The notes beneath the pieces are model-generated. The model did no database searches, was not told where the DNA came from, and saw nothing but the letters and a program-made list of their open reading frames with translations. DNA of 64,000 nucleotides from NCBI GenBank assembly GCA_046351595.1, contig JAXLYE010000008.1, forward strand, positions 372,001 to 436,000, in the 5' to 3' direction. This stretch comes from JAXLYE01 sp046351595. GTDB taxonomy: Bacteria; Myxococcota_A; Polyangia; Palsa-1104; JAEUJZ01. Each line of letters opens with the position of its first letter. The first letter of the stretch is position 1. Below are positions 51,701-59,905 of this stretch, piece by piece. The translations under genes were made by a program, and so were the position numbers.

Positions 51701-54099
51701 AAGCCGCGGAAGCTGCGATTGTAGATGTCGACGAGCCGCTGCTGGTCTTCGGGCCGCTCCTCGATCCACTCGGTCCAAGCAGAGACCACGTCGGCGGCGT
51801 ACCGAAGGCGCACCTCGTCGAGTGACTCGCCCTGCTTGCGGTGAGGCCTGAAGTCGCCCAGGTCGTGGTTGAGGTAGCCCGCAAGCATGTAGGCTTCCTC
51901 TTTGGTGAGCTCGCCGTAGACCCCGGCGTTGTCGACAACCACAACACCCATTTGGCGCCGAAAGCGCGGAGTGCCGGCATGTGCGCCGCGGCGACGCAGC
52001 CAGTGCTCGGCAAAGGCTTGCACCAGGTCCTCAGGCACCCATGCGAAGCGCGGCTCGGTCTGGATGTCGACCCACGACACGGGGTTGATGAGCGCAAGGA
52101 GTCGCTCAGCGCGCTGGGCCGCCGCCGCGTCGCCTTTCGCGGCGCGCCGGCGGTCGAGGTCGAAGCGCTCCCACAGGACCCCGGAGAAGTAATCTTCCTC
52201 GGTCAGAAGCGGCGTGTCCTCCAGCCGGGCGACGCCTTCGTGATCATCGGCCAGGAAGCCTGCAGCGAGAGCCTCCTGCCACAGCGCGGCCTGGGATTTC
52301 GAGCCACCCTGCCGGCGGTGTTCGGCCTGCAGCTCGCCGAAGGTGAGGCCGCGTCCCCGCCGATAGAGCCACAGCGCCAGAGCGCCCACGTCGTCAGCGG
52401 AGCCAGAGAAGGCAGAACGATAGACAGGCGGGTTCGCCAGAGCCTCGACCAGACCCGAGGACCCCCAGGCAGAGCTCAGAGTGAGGATGTCCGCGAGGCG
52501 CGTCCCATAGGCCAGGACCGGCAGGCGCTCGGTCTCGGGCTGCTCGTGCCAGGCCTTCACCGCAGCGGCGAGCTCCGGCTGCTGCCGCGCGCACTCCGCA
52601 AGGGCCTCAGCCGTCTGCCGCGAGAACAGCGTCAGGTACCGGCTCACGCGCCGCCCGAGCTTGGCCGCATCCTGAACGGCCTCGGGCAGCTCCTCCTCGA
52701 TGACCTGCTTCGGGACAAACAGAGTAAAGGGCCTTCCGGCACACGTCCGGCAGTCCTCGCGCTCCTGGAACTCGGGAAAGTCGGAAAAAGAACCGACGAC
52801 GCTGTAGCGCTGGCGCCCGCCGCGGTCTTCGATGCGCTCCTCGCCGAGAACGTGAGTCGGGTTCTGCTCGTAGTACCAGCCCTTGAGGATGGCCTCGTCT
52901 TCGGACGTCGGCGCGTCGAGCTCGTGCCCGCGCGCCCGGAACAGCGCCACGTCCGTTACGACGGACGCTCCTGGAAAGAAGCTTCTTCCCGTTGAGTCTT
53001 CCGACGGAAGGCGGAACGCAACGACCAGGTGATGCCTGCGAAGAAGCAGCGCGCGAAGCGCCTCCAGCGGGCCGCTCTGACCCGTCAGAATGCTGTTTGG
53101 AATCACGAAGACGCCAAGGCCCCCCTTGGCGAGTAGGTCAAGGCTGCGACGCAGGAAGTAGGGCGCCGCGGCGACAATGCGGTAGTTCCGGTCGCGGTCG
53201 AGCGTGACGCTGGCGCCGCGCTCCCCGTAGGGCGGGTTGGAGACGACCAGGCCGAGCCGCTGGCCGAGCTTGCCCACCTGGGCGTTGACCCACTGCTCAA
53301 AGGGACCGACGAACACGGTCGCGGTCGGGTGAAGCGCCGATAGGATGCGTGCCGACGGCTTTGAGAATTCGCACGCCACCCAGCGCAGCGCTGCGCCCTC
53401 TGCCTCGAAGGCGTCGAGGAAGCGGCCCACGCCGGCAGCCGGCTCCAGAGCCAGCAGCGGCCGGTCAAGCGCCGGCACGGACCCCAGCAGCGGCGTCACC
53501 AGGCGCGCGATGGCGCGGCAGACCGCACGGGGGGTGTAGTACTCGTGGATGAGCGCCGCGGAGTCCGGAACCCACTCCGGCGGGAGGCGGTCACGGATCT
53601 TGTCGATCGACAGCCCGCCCCATCCCGAATAGAGGCGCAGCGCCGCGCGATCTTGAGCAGAGAAGGGCGCACCGCGCGACAGGAGCTCGATCGCGCGGAG
53701 GTTCGCTTGCGTGCGCGCGGCCGGCGCATACAGGTCAGCTGGGAGGCCCTCGCTCCCCGCGCCGAGGCTTCGGCTCGGCGCCACGACGCTTTGCTGCTGC
53801 AGGCCGGCGGCGACTCCGCCCGCCACCAGGTCGATGAGCGGCCGGTACGTCGAGAACCAGCGGGCCAGTTCCTTCTCGGCGCTGTAGTGCTCCGCGAGCG
53901 CGGCGCTGATCCGCGCGCCAGCAAGGCTTGGTTCTAGGGTCGGCTCGGCCTCGTAGAGCAGCGCCACGGATTGCGCGGTGAGTCGCAGGACGGGCCGGAA
54001 CTTGCCGAACCAGGCCGCGACCTCAGCGCTGCCCCCGCTCTGAGCCTGGATGCCCTCGACGACGGCCTGCTCGACGGCCTCCGCGAGCGCCGAGTCCAT
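48742..54099 (-). CDS. DarB-like N6-adenine methyltransferase fused to SNF2-type helicase
   Basis: 1785 aa. Two tag repeats come first (AAWFGKFRPVLRLTA at 29-42; ARWFSTYRPLIDLVA at 79-93). The methyltransferase has HEYYTPRAV, SAM motif LEPAAGVGRFL (217-227) and NPPYG (287-291). The helicase has FDVGLGKT (841-848), DESH (1058-1061), ADATPAKNSPLE and QQRNGRGLRQGNQ. This order and size match phage P1 DarB, which enters with phage DNA and protects it in cis from type I restriction. The gene is coupled at both ends by TGATG overlaps. Function by homology; packaging is inferred. Confidence 0.88.
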   Translation of the reverse strand: MDSALAEAVEQAVVEGIQAQSGGSAEVAAWFGKFRPVLRLTAQSVALLYEAEPTLEPSLAGARISAALAEHYSAEKELARWFSTYRPLIDLVAGGVAAGLQQQSVVAPSRSLGAGSEGLPADLYAPAARTQANLRAIELLSRGAPFSAQDRAALRLYSGWGGLSIDKIRDRLPPEWVPDSAALIHEYYTPRAVCRAIARLVTPLLGSVPALDRPLLALEPAAGVGRFLDAFEAEGAALRWVACEFSKPSARILSALHPTATVFVGPFEQWVNAQVGKLGQRLGLVVSNPPYGERGASVTLDRDRNYRIVAAAPYFLRRSLDLLAKGGLGVFVIPNSILTGQSGPLEALRALLLRRHHLVVAFRLPSEDSTGRSFFPGASVVTDVALFRARGHELDAPTSEDEAILKGWYYEQNPTHVLGEERIEDRGGRQRYSVVGSFSDFPEFQEREDCRTCAGRPFTLFVPKQVIEEELPEAVQDAAKLGRRVSRYLTLFSRQTAEALAECARQQPELAAAVKAWHEQPETERLPVLAYGTRLADILTLSSAWGSSGLVEALANPPVYRSAFSGSADDVGALALWLYRRGRGLTFGELQAEHRRQGGSKSQAALWQEALAAGFLADDHEGVARLEDTPLLTEEDYFSGVLWERFDLDRRRAAKGDAAAAQRAERLLALINPVSWVDIQTEPRFAWVPEDLVQAFAEHWLRRRGAHAGTPRFRRQMGVVVVDNAGVYGELTKEEAYMLAGYLNHDLGDFRPHRKQGESLDEVRLRYAADVVSAWTEWIEERPEDQQRLVDIYNRSFRGFVAPRYDEGPLEIGAWAEGKPLRSYQNAGVRRLLAQRGGGLFFDVGLGKTRTILATLALARQEGWARRPVIVVPNSVIWNWVAELAEVLPDFRVVVIGSDKKTLERGERKGQEVSETDTPAERGLKWQRFKAGLYDVALVTYSSLERSELHVDEVLEVIRQTPAVKRTIWTSTENEEAVLERLEAKAQRGTLTQKERARLERLRSDSAELAGIAGKTERQAAIERQREERLAAEVCDPGERELDAGIAWSEIGCDWLCFDESHTGKNLWRAGAREGGAPRYLAAPQEASRIAWQMFYRAAIVRKATGGTGIFLADATPAKNSPLELLSLLSILDSKVWERLQIADAEQFVTAFLKIEVRWVQNADLSLERAPCVVGFRNLDQLRDVLLRYGEFRTAAQVGLKLPVADVGLPITVELDELQEAKYRHYLGSLAKQLSGRQKGSGQAALGILTRLALVALHPDLDGQQLLVEKSAVPRYGIAAFVDKVRKNQDDENAKLKWDTEPAPVGWAEALKHPHPESPKIDALVKRVVEEPGCGHIIFCDILAAQVFIARRLVHFGIPEERIAFLNALKTKTPLERQRVAEAFNQGKYTVVIANAVAYEGINLQRLTCAIWHADLPWEPATLQQRNGRGLRQGNQNDRLRIGYFLSEGSVDMRRYQLITAKRAWMTELIENARNEANNPGAAVDLSPEDWLMFLARDKDALKESLEEVRAEQAEKLRGEARRSAWGKVRGIAARFRERQRATEPLLRQRLERESEALLAELRKVDPEVWPYLALAEAANRAPSLLGLGPDGGIAVEGAVRKSGRQILEFGKLDLESPAIYGRAFEVNERYGDAAQWQRYTRDDVAKLFSDEDPTETWSMVLTDTAWAESLEREIGYGPTSWARRHWPSASEAFLAEVWKRPERLAELVRKSPGPFLVPVLLKGGRLAIWADDPYPADAAAVLPMTEAGLVRFRELVQAERARPRSSLSIDEAERCASSWWGRKL

Positions 54100-54830
54100 C
54101 AGGCCGCCTGCTTCTGCGCCTTCGCGACGAGCTCGGCGGGGTTGATCTTCAGCGCGAACTCGTTGATGAGCTGGCCGATGTCGGTCTCGCGCTTCTTCCC
54201 CTTGCCAGACGGCTTGTCTCCCACCGACACGACCACGACGCGGGAGTCTGCACCCTCGGGGGACTTCGGCGGCCTGGCAGCCTTGGCGGGCTTTGCGGCC
54301 TTGGCGGGTGTTTCGGCCTTAGCGGGCTTTGCGGCCTTGGCGTGCTTTGCGGCCTTGGCGTGCTTTGCGGCCTTGGCGGGCTTTGCGGCCTTCGCAGCCT
54401 TCGCCGCGGCCCGTGCCGCCTTGGCGTCCTCCTTGCGCTTGCGCGCGGCCTCCCGCTTCGCCTTTCGCTCCTCGTCGCGCTGCTGGCGGGCTTTCCGCAC
54501 AGCTTCGGCTCGCTGCACGCGGTCCTGGCGCTTGGAGAGGGCCGCAACCAGCTCGGAGAGCAGCGGCAGTTCTGTCACTCGCTCCTTGCTGTCTTTGCCC
54601 TTGGGCACCGGCGTCCGCTTTTCGGCCAGCGGGGTGAGGCACGCTGCACCGCCGCCCTCCGCGGCGCACAGGATGCGCGCAGCGCCCTTGGCAGAGGACG
54701 TGGCTCGGAGCTCGGCGACATGGCCACGGAGCTCCGCGGGCACCTGCTTTCCGGGCTGCAGCCGGCTGAAGTAGTAGACAACGTCCCGTGCCCAGCCCTT
54801 CTTGGGCTCAAGCGATCGCTTCGCCGACAT
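54099..54830 (-). CDS. Lys/Ala-rich histone H1-like protein
   Basis: 243 aa. A 90-residue helical N-terminal part with two cysteines is followed by a Lys/Arg/Ala coiled region and about ten AK(P/H)AKAA-type repeats (residues 140-185), then a small C-terminal part (DIGQLINEFALKINPAELVA). Repeat composition is like bacterial H1-type DNA-compacting proteins. Abuts the upstream gene (TAGATG) and shares one base with the DarB-like start. Might load DNA or bridge it to the helicase. Confidence 0.6.
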   Translation of the reverse strand: MSAKRSLEPKKGWARDVVYYFSRLQPGKQVPAELRGHVAELRATSSAKGAARILCAAEGGGAACLTPLAEKRTPVPKGKDSKERVTELPLLSELVAALSKRQDRVQRAEAVRKARQQRDEERKAKREAARKRKEDAKAARAAAKAAKAAKPAKAAKHAKAAKHAKAAKPAKAETPAKAAKPAKAARPPKSPEGADSRVVVVSVGDKPSGKGKKRETDIGQLINEFALKINPAELVAKAQKQAA

Positions 54831-55889
54831 CTAGGCTTCTCCTCGGGGCCGTGCGCCGTAGAAGCGCAGGCCATCCACCTCTGCGTAAAGGCGCGGCGCC
54901 CCCCAGGACGCGAGGACCTCGGCCTCGGTCTTTGGCTTGGGCCGTGCTTTGGTGAGCGCTGCCAGGTTGTCGAGCTGGTCCGCGCGCAGCCAGCCCGTGA
55001 TCTTGCCGAGCTTCAGCCGCGCCCACTTCCTGTCCGGGGACAGTTCGACGAACTCGAGCGAGTCCTTGGCCTTGAGGCTCTTGACGCTTGAAGCCGCGTC
55101 GCTCGCGGTCGCGCGCAGCTCTGCCGGCGCGCGCACGATTGCCTTCTTGGGCCTGAGCTGCGCGGCGACGGTCTTGTCGAAGTCCTTGTGCTGCAGCCAG
55201 TCCGAAAGCAGCGGCCACACCTCGCGCGGCGGGCAGACCTCGCCCTTCTGACCGAGCAGCGTGCGTGGGTCGAGCCGGCCGCCGAGCAGATCGTCGACGA
55301 AGGCGGCGATGCCCTTGGGAGGCTGCCGATCCTTTAGCGCCGCCGCCGTCGAGGCGATGCGGACCAGGCCGGATTCGGAATCGTACTGCGGGCCCCAGCC
55401 GAGGCCCTTTTGCAGCTTCCGGCTTGGGTCATCGTCCTCGACGCCGGAGCACAATGCGTCTTGCAGGTTCCGGATGCCGAGCTTCGTGCGCCGCTTGGCC
55501 TTGTTGTTGATCACCAGGGCCTGAAGGAACCAGGCGAGCCGGCTCGCGGAGGGGTTCTCCGACGCGAGCATCCAGCCGAGTGCCTCCCGGTTGGCCTGGA
55601 CATTCCCACCCAGCCAGTCGATGGGCGGCACTGGCCCTGCCAGCGGTGTCGGCGGCGGGGCCGGCGGGCCGATGAGCGGAGGCTCGGGAACAGGCACGTT
55701 CCGCGGGGGAGGGGCCGCTGGCGGCGCCGTGGGTACGGTCGGGGCGCCCGGAGCAGTTGGTCCCTCCCGCCCCGCGCCGCTTCCCTGCGGCGACGCAGAC
55801 GAGTCTCGCGTCGCCGCAAGGAAGAGCGCCCCGCCGCCCACGACCGCCATCGCGACACCTCCCAAGAGCCAAGGAGCCGGGCCTGCCAC
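54831..55889 (-). CDS. Membrane-anchored wall-hydrolase-like protein with SH3-like C-terminus
   Basis: 352 aa from GTG 55889 (GAGGGG upstream). One N-terminal membrane helix (APWLLGGVAMAVVGGGALFL), a Pro-rich linker, then ALGWMLASENPSASRLAWFL and a GWGPQ motif as in cassette A gene 13387-14040, and a C-terminal SH3-like module (DSLEFVELSPDRKWARLKLG). The FFEP element of the A protein is not evident, so catalysis is less certain. Wall-binding or penetration role inferred. Confidence 0.5.
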   Translation of the reverse strand: MAGPAPWLLGGVAMAVVGGGALFLAATRDSSASPQGSGAGREGPTAPGAPTVPTAPPAAPPPRNVPVPEPPLIGPPAPPPTPLAGPVPPIDWLGGNVQANREALGWMLASENPSASRLAWFLQALVINNKAKRRTKLGIRNLQDALCSGVEDDDPSRKLQKGLGWGPQYDSESGLVRIASTAAALKDRQPPKGIAAFVDDLLGGRLDPRTLLGQKGEVCPPREVWPLLSDWLQHKDFDKTVAAQLRPKKAIVRAPAELRATASDAASSVKSLKAKDSLEFVELSPDRKWARLKLGKITGWLRADQLDNLAALTKARPKPKTEAEVLASWGAPRLYAEVDGLRFYGARPRGEA

Positions 55890-55898
55890 GGCCGCCCC

Positions 55899-56597
55899 TC
55901 AGGGAATACTGGCCACGCCGTGGAGCCGCTCGGGCGCCTCGGCCAGGAAGGCGGCGAGCCGCTTCTCGAGCTCCTCCGCCCGCTTCGCCTTCTCCGGATC
56001 GCTCTCGATCAGCGCCTCGGCGCGCAGCTTTGCGGCAGCCTGCGCCACCGCGGGACCGACGTGGGTACGCACCCAGCCGGCCGCGGCCTGCTCGGCGAGC
56101 TCCTGGGCGTTCGGCTGCGGCCCCGCTTCCGGCTCCTGGCCGCGGACCGGGCCGCGGTCATACCGTGCCGCGTGAACCATCGACGGCAGGACGCTGTGCG
56201 CGACGAACTCGCCTAGCGCGCAGAAGGTCTGCGAGATCCCGGACACGACGGCCGAGTTGAACGACAGCACGAGCTCGGGACGGTCCTCACTGCGCCTGCC
56301 GTCCTCGTCGGTGAAGTGGAAGGACAGCACTCCGATGCGCCCGCGCACAGGCTGCGGAGCCTCGGAGCCGCTCTCCTGCGCCGCGGTACGGGCGGCGGGT
56401 GCCGGAGAGACCGGCTCCGGGGCACTTGCCGCCGCCGCGGCCCCTTCTGCAGCAGCGGCCGGCGCTGCAGCGGACGGAGGGGAGGCGCCGCCGCCTCCCT
56501 CCGAAGTGGCCCCATCGTCGGGACGAATCGTCGTGAGGCTGCCAAAGAAGTGCGGCGCAGCCAGGAGCAGAGAAAGAGGACGAGCCATGTGGATCAT
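55899..56597 (-). CDS. Unknown 232-aa protein with hydrophobic N-terminus
   Basis: Starts at ATG 56597 or 56588 after GGGGGAAC. Short hydrophobic N-terminus (ARPLSLLLAAPHFFGSL), an Ala/Pro/Gly linker, a beta-type segment (IGVLSFHFTDEDGRRSEDRP) and a helical end. No cassette A counterpart seen. Perhaps exported or membrane-associated. Confidence 0.45.
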   Translation of the reverse strand: MIHMARPLSLLLAAPHFFGSLTTIRPDDGATSEGGGGASPPSAAAPAAAAEGAAAAASAPEPVSPAPAARTAAQESGSEAPQPVRGRIGVLSFHFTDEDGRRSEDRPELVLSFNSAVVSGISQTFCALGEFVAHSVLPSMVHAARYDRGPVRGQEPEAGPQPNAQELAEQAAAGWVRTHVGPAVAQAAAKLRAEALIESDPEKAKRAEELEKRLAAFLAEAPERLHGVASIP

Positions 56598-56686
56598 GAA
56601 GCGGTTCCCCCAAAAGTGTTGCGGCGGCCGACCTTGCGGTCGCTTCCTGGCCGCGGCGCAGCCTCCTCAGAGGCTGCAGGCGGCGG

Positions 56687-57337
56687 CTACGGGTTCGGGT
56701 TGACGTAGACGAACGGCGGCGGCTCCGCCGGCAGCGGCGAGCCGCCCAGCGCCACCACCTGGGTCTGCGCCGTCGGGACGATGAGGTAGCTCACCGTCAG
56801 CGAGGCGTCGGCCGCGACGCCCGTACCGGAGACGACATCGAAGCTCCAGGCCGACACGTTCACCGTCCGCAGCTCCGCCTCGGTGCCGCTGTCCTGCTGC
56901 AAAAGGACCAGGGGGGGCTCCTCGAAGGGCTGCGAGAAGGTGACGCGCGCAAGGGATGCATCTGCGTCCGTCCCGTCACCGCCGGCCACGACAAGGAGCC
57001 GGCCGGCAATGTCGGTGCTCGTGCTGGCGCCGAGCAGCCCGACCGTGCCGCCGCCCCCGGTGATGGCCGAAGAGACCTCGGTGATGCGCGGCAGCGCGCT
57101 CTCGCGCCGGCGCAGGTTGAGGACGCCCGGGCCCCGGTTCAGCTTTTCCCGGATGGCGTCGATGCGGCCCGACAGCGCCTTGACCGCATCGGCCGCCGCC
57201 TCGACGCGGACGGCCGCAAACCGACCGGCCTCGAGCAGCGCCGCGATGAGCGCGCCGAGGAAGGCGCCATGGACCGGATCGCCCTCCGCGGCGATGCGGA
57301 ACTCCTCGAGCGGGCCGAAAACATCTCGCTTGTACAT
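56687..57337 (-). CDS. Cassette B surface-type protein with beta-sandwich domain (1)
   Basis: 216 aa; ribosome-binding site GGAAGGACC. N-terminus with a hydrophobic helix (AFLGALIAALLEAGRF), a coiled segment, then a beta domain: ARVTFSQPFEEPPLVLLQQD, SAWSFDVVSGTGVAADASLT and VSYLIVPTA. The F-x(3-4)-PPxVxxxx and G-F/S-F-x-(L/V)-x-S/T-GTG pattern is typical of phage receptor-binding/tail-fibre beta domains. Tandem paralogue of 57371-57952. Confidence 0.6.
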   Translation of the reverse strand: MYKRDVFGPLEEFRIAAEGDPVHGAFLGALIAALLEAGRFAAVRVEAAADAVKALSGRIDAIREKLNRGPGVLNLRRRESALPRITEVSSAITGGGGTVGLLGASTSTDIAGRLLVVAGGDGTDADASLARVTFSQPFEEPPLVLLQQDSGTEAELRTVNVSAWSFDVVSGTGVAADASLTVSYLIVPTAQTQVVALGGSPLPAEPPPFVYVNPNP

Positions 57338-57370
57338 GGTCCTTCCCTTCCGCGCAGGACAGGCCCGCGA

Positions 57371-57952
57371 CTAGCTCAGCGACTCCAGGGTCGACAGCGG
57401 CACCACGAGGTAGGCGAGCTCGTAGACGTTGTTGGCGGTGAGCCCCGTCCCCGTGATCAGGTCGAAGCCCGAGGCCGTGACGTTGGCGATGCGGAAGGCC
57501 ACATCGGTGCCGCTCTGCTGGAAGATGAACACCCCGGGGGCCTCCTTGTAGGCCGTGGCGAAGGTGAAGTGCGCCACCGTCGCGCCCGAGGAAGTGGCCT
57601 GGCTGCCCGCCACGATCCGGACGCGCCCGCTCTGGTCCGTGGCCGTCGTGGTCGCCGCGAAGCCCACCGACCCCTGGCCGCCGGTGATCGACGCGGCGAT
57701 CGTGCCGATGGCGGGCGCCTTGCCGACCAGGCGGTGCAGGTTCACCGGCGCGGTCACGGCCGGCGTGCTCTCCAGGCCCTTGACCTTCTGCTCCAGCGCC
57801 TTGAGCTTCTGGTCGCTCTCCTCGCCCTGCAGCGCCACCAGGCGCCCGCCCTCCAGAATGAGCGCGATTCCGCCACCGAGCACCGCGCCCCAGAACGGAT
57901 CCCCTTCGACGCTCCGCCGGATGACCTCCAGGCGTTCGACAATGTTCTGCAT
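57371..57952 (-). CDS. Cassette B surface-type protein with beta-sandwich domain (2)
   Basis: 193 aa; same GAAGGACC ribosome-binding site. Hydrophobic N-terminal helix (FWGAVLGGGIALILEGGRLV), coiled coil (DQKLKALEQKVKGLES), then the beta domain (HFTFATAYKEAPGVFIFQQS, SGFDLITGTGLTANNVYELA). Tandem duplicate of 56687-57337 and counterpart of cassette A 8649-9671. Confidence 0.6.
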   Translation of the reverse strand: MQNIVERLEVIRRSVEGDPFWGAVLGGGIALILEGGRLVALQGEESDQKLKALEQKVKGLESTPAVTAPVNLHRLVGKAPAIGTIAASITGGQGSVGFAATTTATDQSGRVRIVAGSQATSSGATVAHFTFATAYKEAPGVFIFQQSGTDVAFRIANVTASGFDLITGTGLTANNVYELAYLVVPLSTLESLS

Positions 57953-58097
57953 GGTCCTTCCCCTCTTCTTTCAGTCCGACCCCAAGGGGCCGCTCCACAC
58001 GCCGCGAGGGCTGCGCCGGATCCCCACCGGCACGCCCAATATCGAGTGAGCGGGGCCGCACGAAAGCGGCCCGCCCGTTCCGTCGAAGCGCTTCCTG

Positions 58098-58826
58098 CTA
58101 GGTGCCGCTCGTCTTGGCGACCGTCGAGGTGGGCGCCAGGTAGTGCGCCGCCAGCAGGCCCACGCCGCCGCCGATCAGGCCCGCGGTCATGGGGTTCATG
58201 CCCTGGCCGCCGCCGAAGCCGCCGCCGTAGCCGGGGAAGCCGCCCGGGAAGCCCTGGCCGTTGAGCGCCTGGATCGGCACCGGCACCGTCTGCCGCGAGA
58301 ACGCCGCAGCCAGGTCCGTGGCGCCGCTCAGCGCGGTATAGCTCTGGGCGCGGTTCTGCTCGGCGTTCAGGCGCGTCTGCGCGGCGAAAGCCGCCTGCCC
58401 CTTCTCGTCCACGACGGCGAGCTTGGTGAGCGCCGTCCCGATGAGCGTGGCGTTGCCGGGGTCCACGTTGAGCGCCTTGAGCGCGTCGGCGGACTCCTTG
58501 CGCGCGTCCTCCAGCTCCTTGTTGGCGACGGCGGCGCGCTCCTGCAGCACGTCCAGCACCTGCTTCTGCATGGTGCCCGCGACCAGGCGCAGGCCGCCGC
58601 CGAGGGCCTGCCAGTTGATGCCGCCGGTCTGCATCGGCATCGGGATGAACTGCATCCCCGGCGGGAAGCCGCCGCCCCCCACCATCCCGGGGCCGCCGAA
58701 GGTCTGCATCGGCAGCCCGCCGCCGCCGCCCTGCATGGCCATCAGCGCGCGCGGGTCCATCATGATCTGCCCGTTCTGACCGATGGTGCCCACGGGCACC
58801 AGCCCACCCAGACTCCGCTCTTCCAT
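58098..58826 (-). CDS. Cassette B Gly/Met-rich protein with C-terminal anchor
   Basis: 242 aa from ATG 58826 (AAGGAGAAGGACC). N-terminal VPVGTIGQNGQIMMDPRALM, a Gly/Met/Pro-rich stretch, a helical coiled middle and a C-terminal glycine-rich hydrophobic segment (PMTAGLIGGGVGLLAAHYLA). Same place and plan as cassette A 9795-10544. Likely membrane-inserted structural component. Confidence 0.55.
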   Translation of the reverse strand: MEERSLGGLVPVGTIGQNGQIMMDPRALMAMQGGGGGLPMQTFGGPGMVGGGGFPPGMQFIPMPMQTGGINWQALGGGLRLVAGTMQKQVLDVLQERAAVANKELEDARKESADALKALNVDPGNATLIGTALTKLAVVDEKGQAAFAAQTRLNAEQNRAQSYTALSGATDLAAAFSRQTVPVPIQALNGQGFPGGFPGYGGGFGGGQGMNPMTAGLIGGGVGLLAAHYLAPTSTVAKTSGT

Positions 58827-58860
58827 GGTCCTTCTCCTTGCTTCTGCGCCCGTGGCGCGA

Positions 58861-59901
58861 TCACCCGTACACCAACCCCTGCCAGCCGGGCGGGAGCATC
58901 CGGCTGAGCGTCCCGACGTCGAGCGGCACCGGCCGCTGGCCGTCCCAGGCCACCACCCCGCGGCCTGGCGGATGCCCGAGCGTCTCGCCCGAGGGCACAT
59001 ACCGCTGCCAGGTCGCAAAGTCGCCAGCGAGACCGAAGCCCGTGCCCGGCGAATCCGTCGCCAGGATCTGGGCGGCTCCGTCGCCGGCCATGCGTGCCTG
59101 CACTGCGACCGGGAAGGGCACTTTGCCCCCCTGGACGACACCGTAAATCTCTACGACCTTGAAGCCAGAGCCCGGGGGCAGCGAGGGGCGTTCCGTCGGT
59201 GCGAGCGGGTCTATGGGCACGCCGACAGCTGCGCGGAAGACCTGATGCACGTCGTCCGTGATGCCCGCTGCGTCCCGCTTTGCGCGGTCGATCTCTGCCT
59301 GAAGGCGCGCCACCTCGATCTGCTGCCGCGCATCCTCCAGGCGCTGCCGCTGGTCCTCCAGGGTCTGCCGGCGCAGCTCGTCGGCGGCGCGCTTCTGCTC
59401 GTCGCGCTCGCGCAGCTCGCGCTCGCGCCGTTCGATCTCGGCGGCGCGCTCTGCCTCTTTGCGCTCTCTCGCGGCGCGCTCTTCGGCTTCCTTGCGCTCT
59501 TTTTCCGCCTCGGCCGCTGCCTGCTTCTGGGCAGCCTCAAGCCGCTTCTGCGCGGCCTGCTCCTCGGGGCTCAGCTCGTTGGTGAGCGTGACCGGAACGT
59601 AGTAGACGTGGTAGCCCACCGGGTGCGTATGGCTCCACCACCGGGAGTACGGCACCCAAAAAATCTGCTTCCCATCGCCGGTGAGCTTCCCCTTGTAGAC
59701 CGTGGAGCCAGCCACGTCGTCGACGTCGAAGCCGCGGTTGCGGAGGTCGCGACGGAGCGCCAGGCCGCCATTGGACTCCTTCATGAGGAAGTCGCGCTGC
59801 GGCTCTAGCGCCACGAGGCCTGCCTTGGGCAGCTCGCGCTCGCGCTGTCCTCCGCGGTCGCCGCCCTCGATGGACATCAGGTAGTCGACGGTCCACGTCA
59901 T
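58861..59901 (-). CDS. Coiled-coil protein with conserved C-terminal domain
   Basis: 346 aa from ATG 59901. N-terminal 110 residues with VGYHVYYVPVTLTNELSPEE, a 130-residue Glu/Arg/Lys coiled coil, then the conserved C-terminal domain (VVEIYGVVQGGKVPFPVAVQ, GFGLAGDFATWQRYVPSGET, PPGWQGLVYG). The last domain matches the end of cassette A 10676-11650, where it is fused to PLAT. Begins 5 nt after the PLAT stop. Possibly a tether or scaffold. Confidence 0.6.
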   Translation of the reverse strand: MTWTVDYLMSIEGGDRGGQRERELPKAGLVALEPQRDFLMKESNGGLALRRDLRNRGFDVDDVAGSTVYKGKLTGDGKQIFWVPYSRWWSHTHPVGYHVYYVPVTLTNELSPEEQAAQKRLEAAQKQAAAEAEKERKEAEERAARERKEAERAAEIERRERELRERDEQKRAADELRRQTLEDQRQRLEDARQQIEVARLQAEIDRAKRDAAGITDDVHQVFRAAVGVPIDPLAPTERPSLPPGSGFKVVEIYGVVQGGKVPFPVAVQARMAGDGAAQILATDSPGTGFGLAGDFATWQRYVPSGETLGHPPGRGVVAWDGQRPVPLDVGTLSRMLPPGWQGLVYG

Positions 59902-59905
59902 CGGA

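Noticed and set aside
48742..54099. Calling the giant helicase/methylase part of a DISARM or type ISP restriction system
   Set aside because: No DrmB/DrmC-like or nuclease domain genes are adjacent; the DdrB-like neighbour and the domain order favour a Dar-type protein. Not fully excluded without a tree.
54240..54420. Regular 18-bp repeats that could be mistaken for a tandem regulatory repeat or CRISPR
   Set aside because: They encode in-frame Lys/Ala repeats of a protein and have no spacers. No CRISPR array or cas gene was seen in the window.
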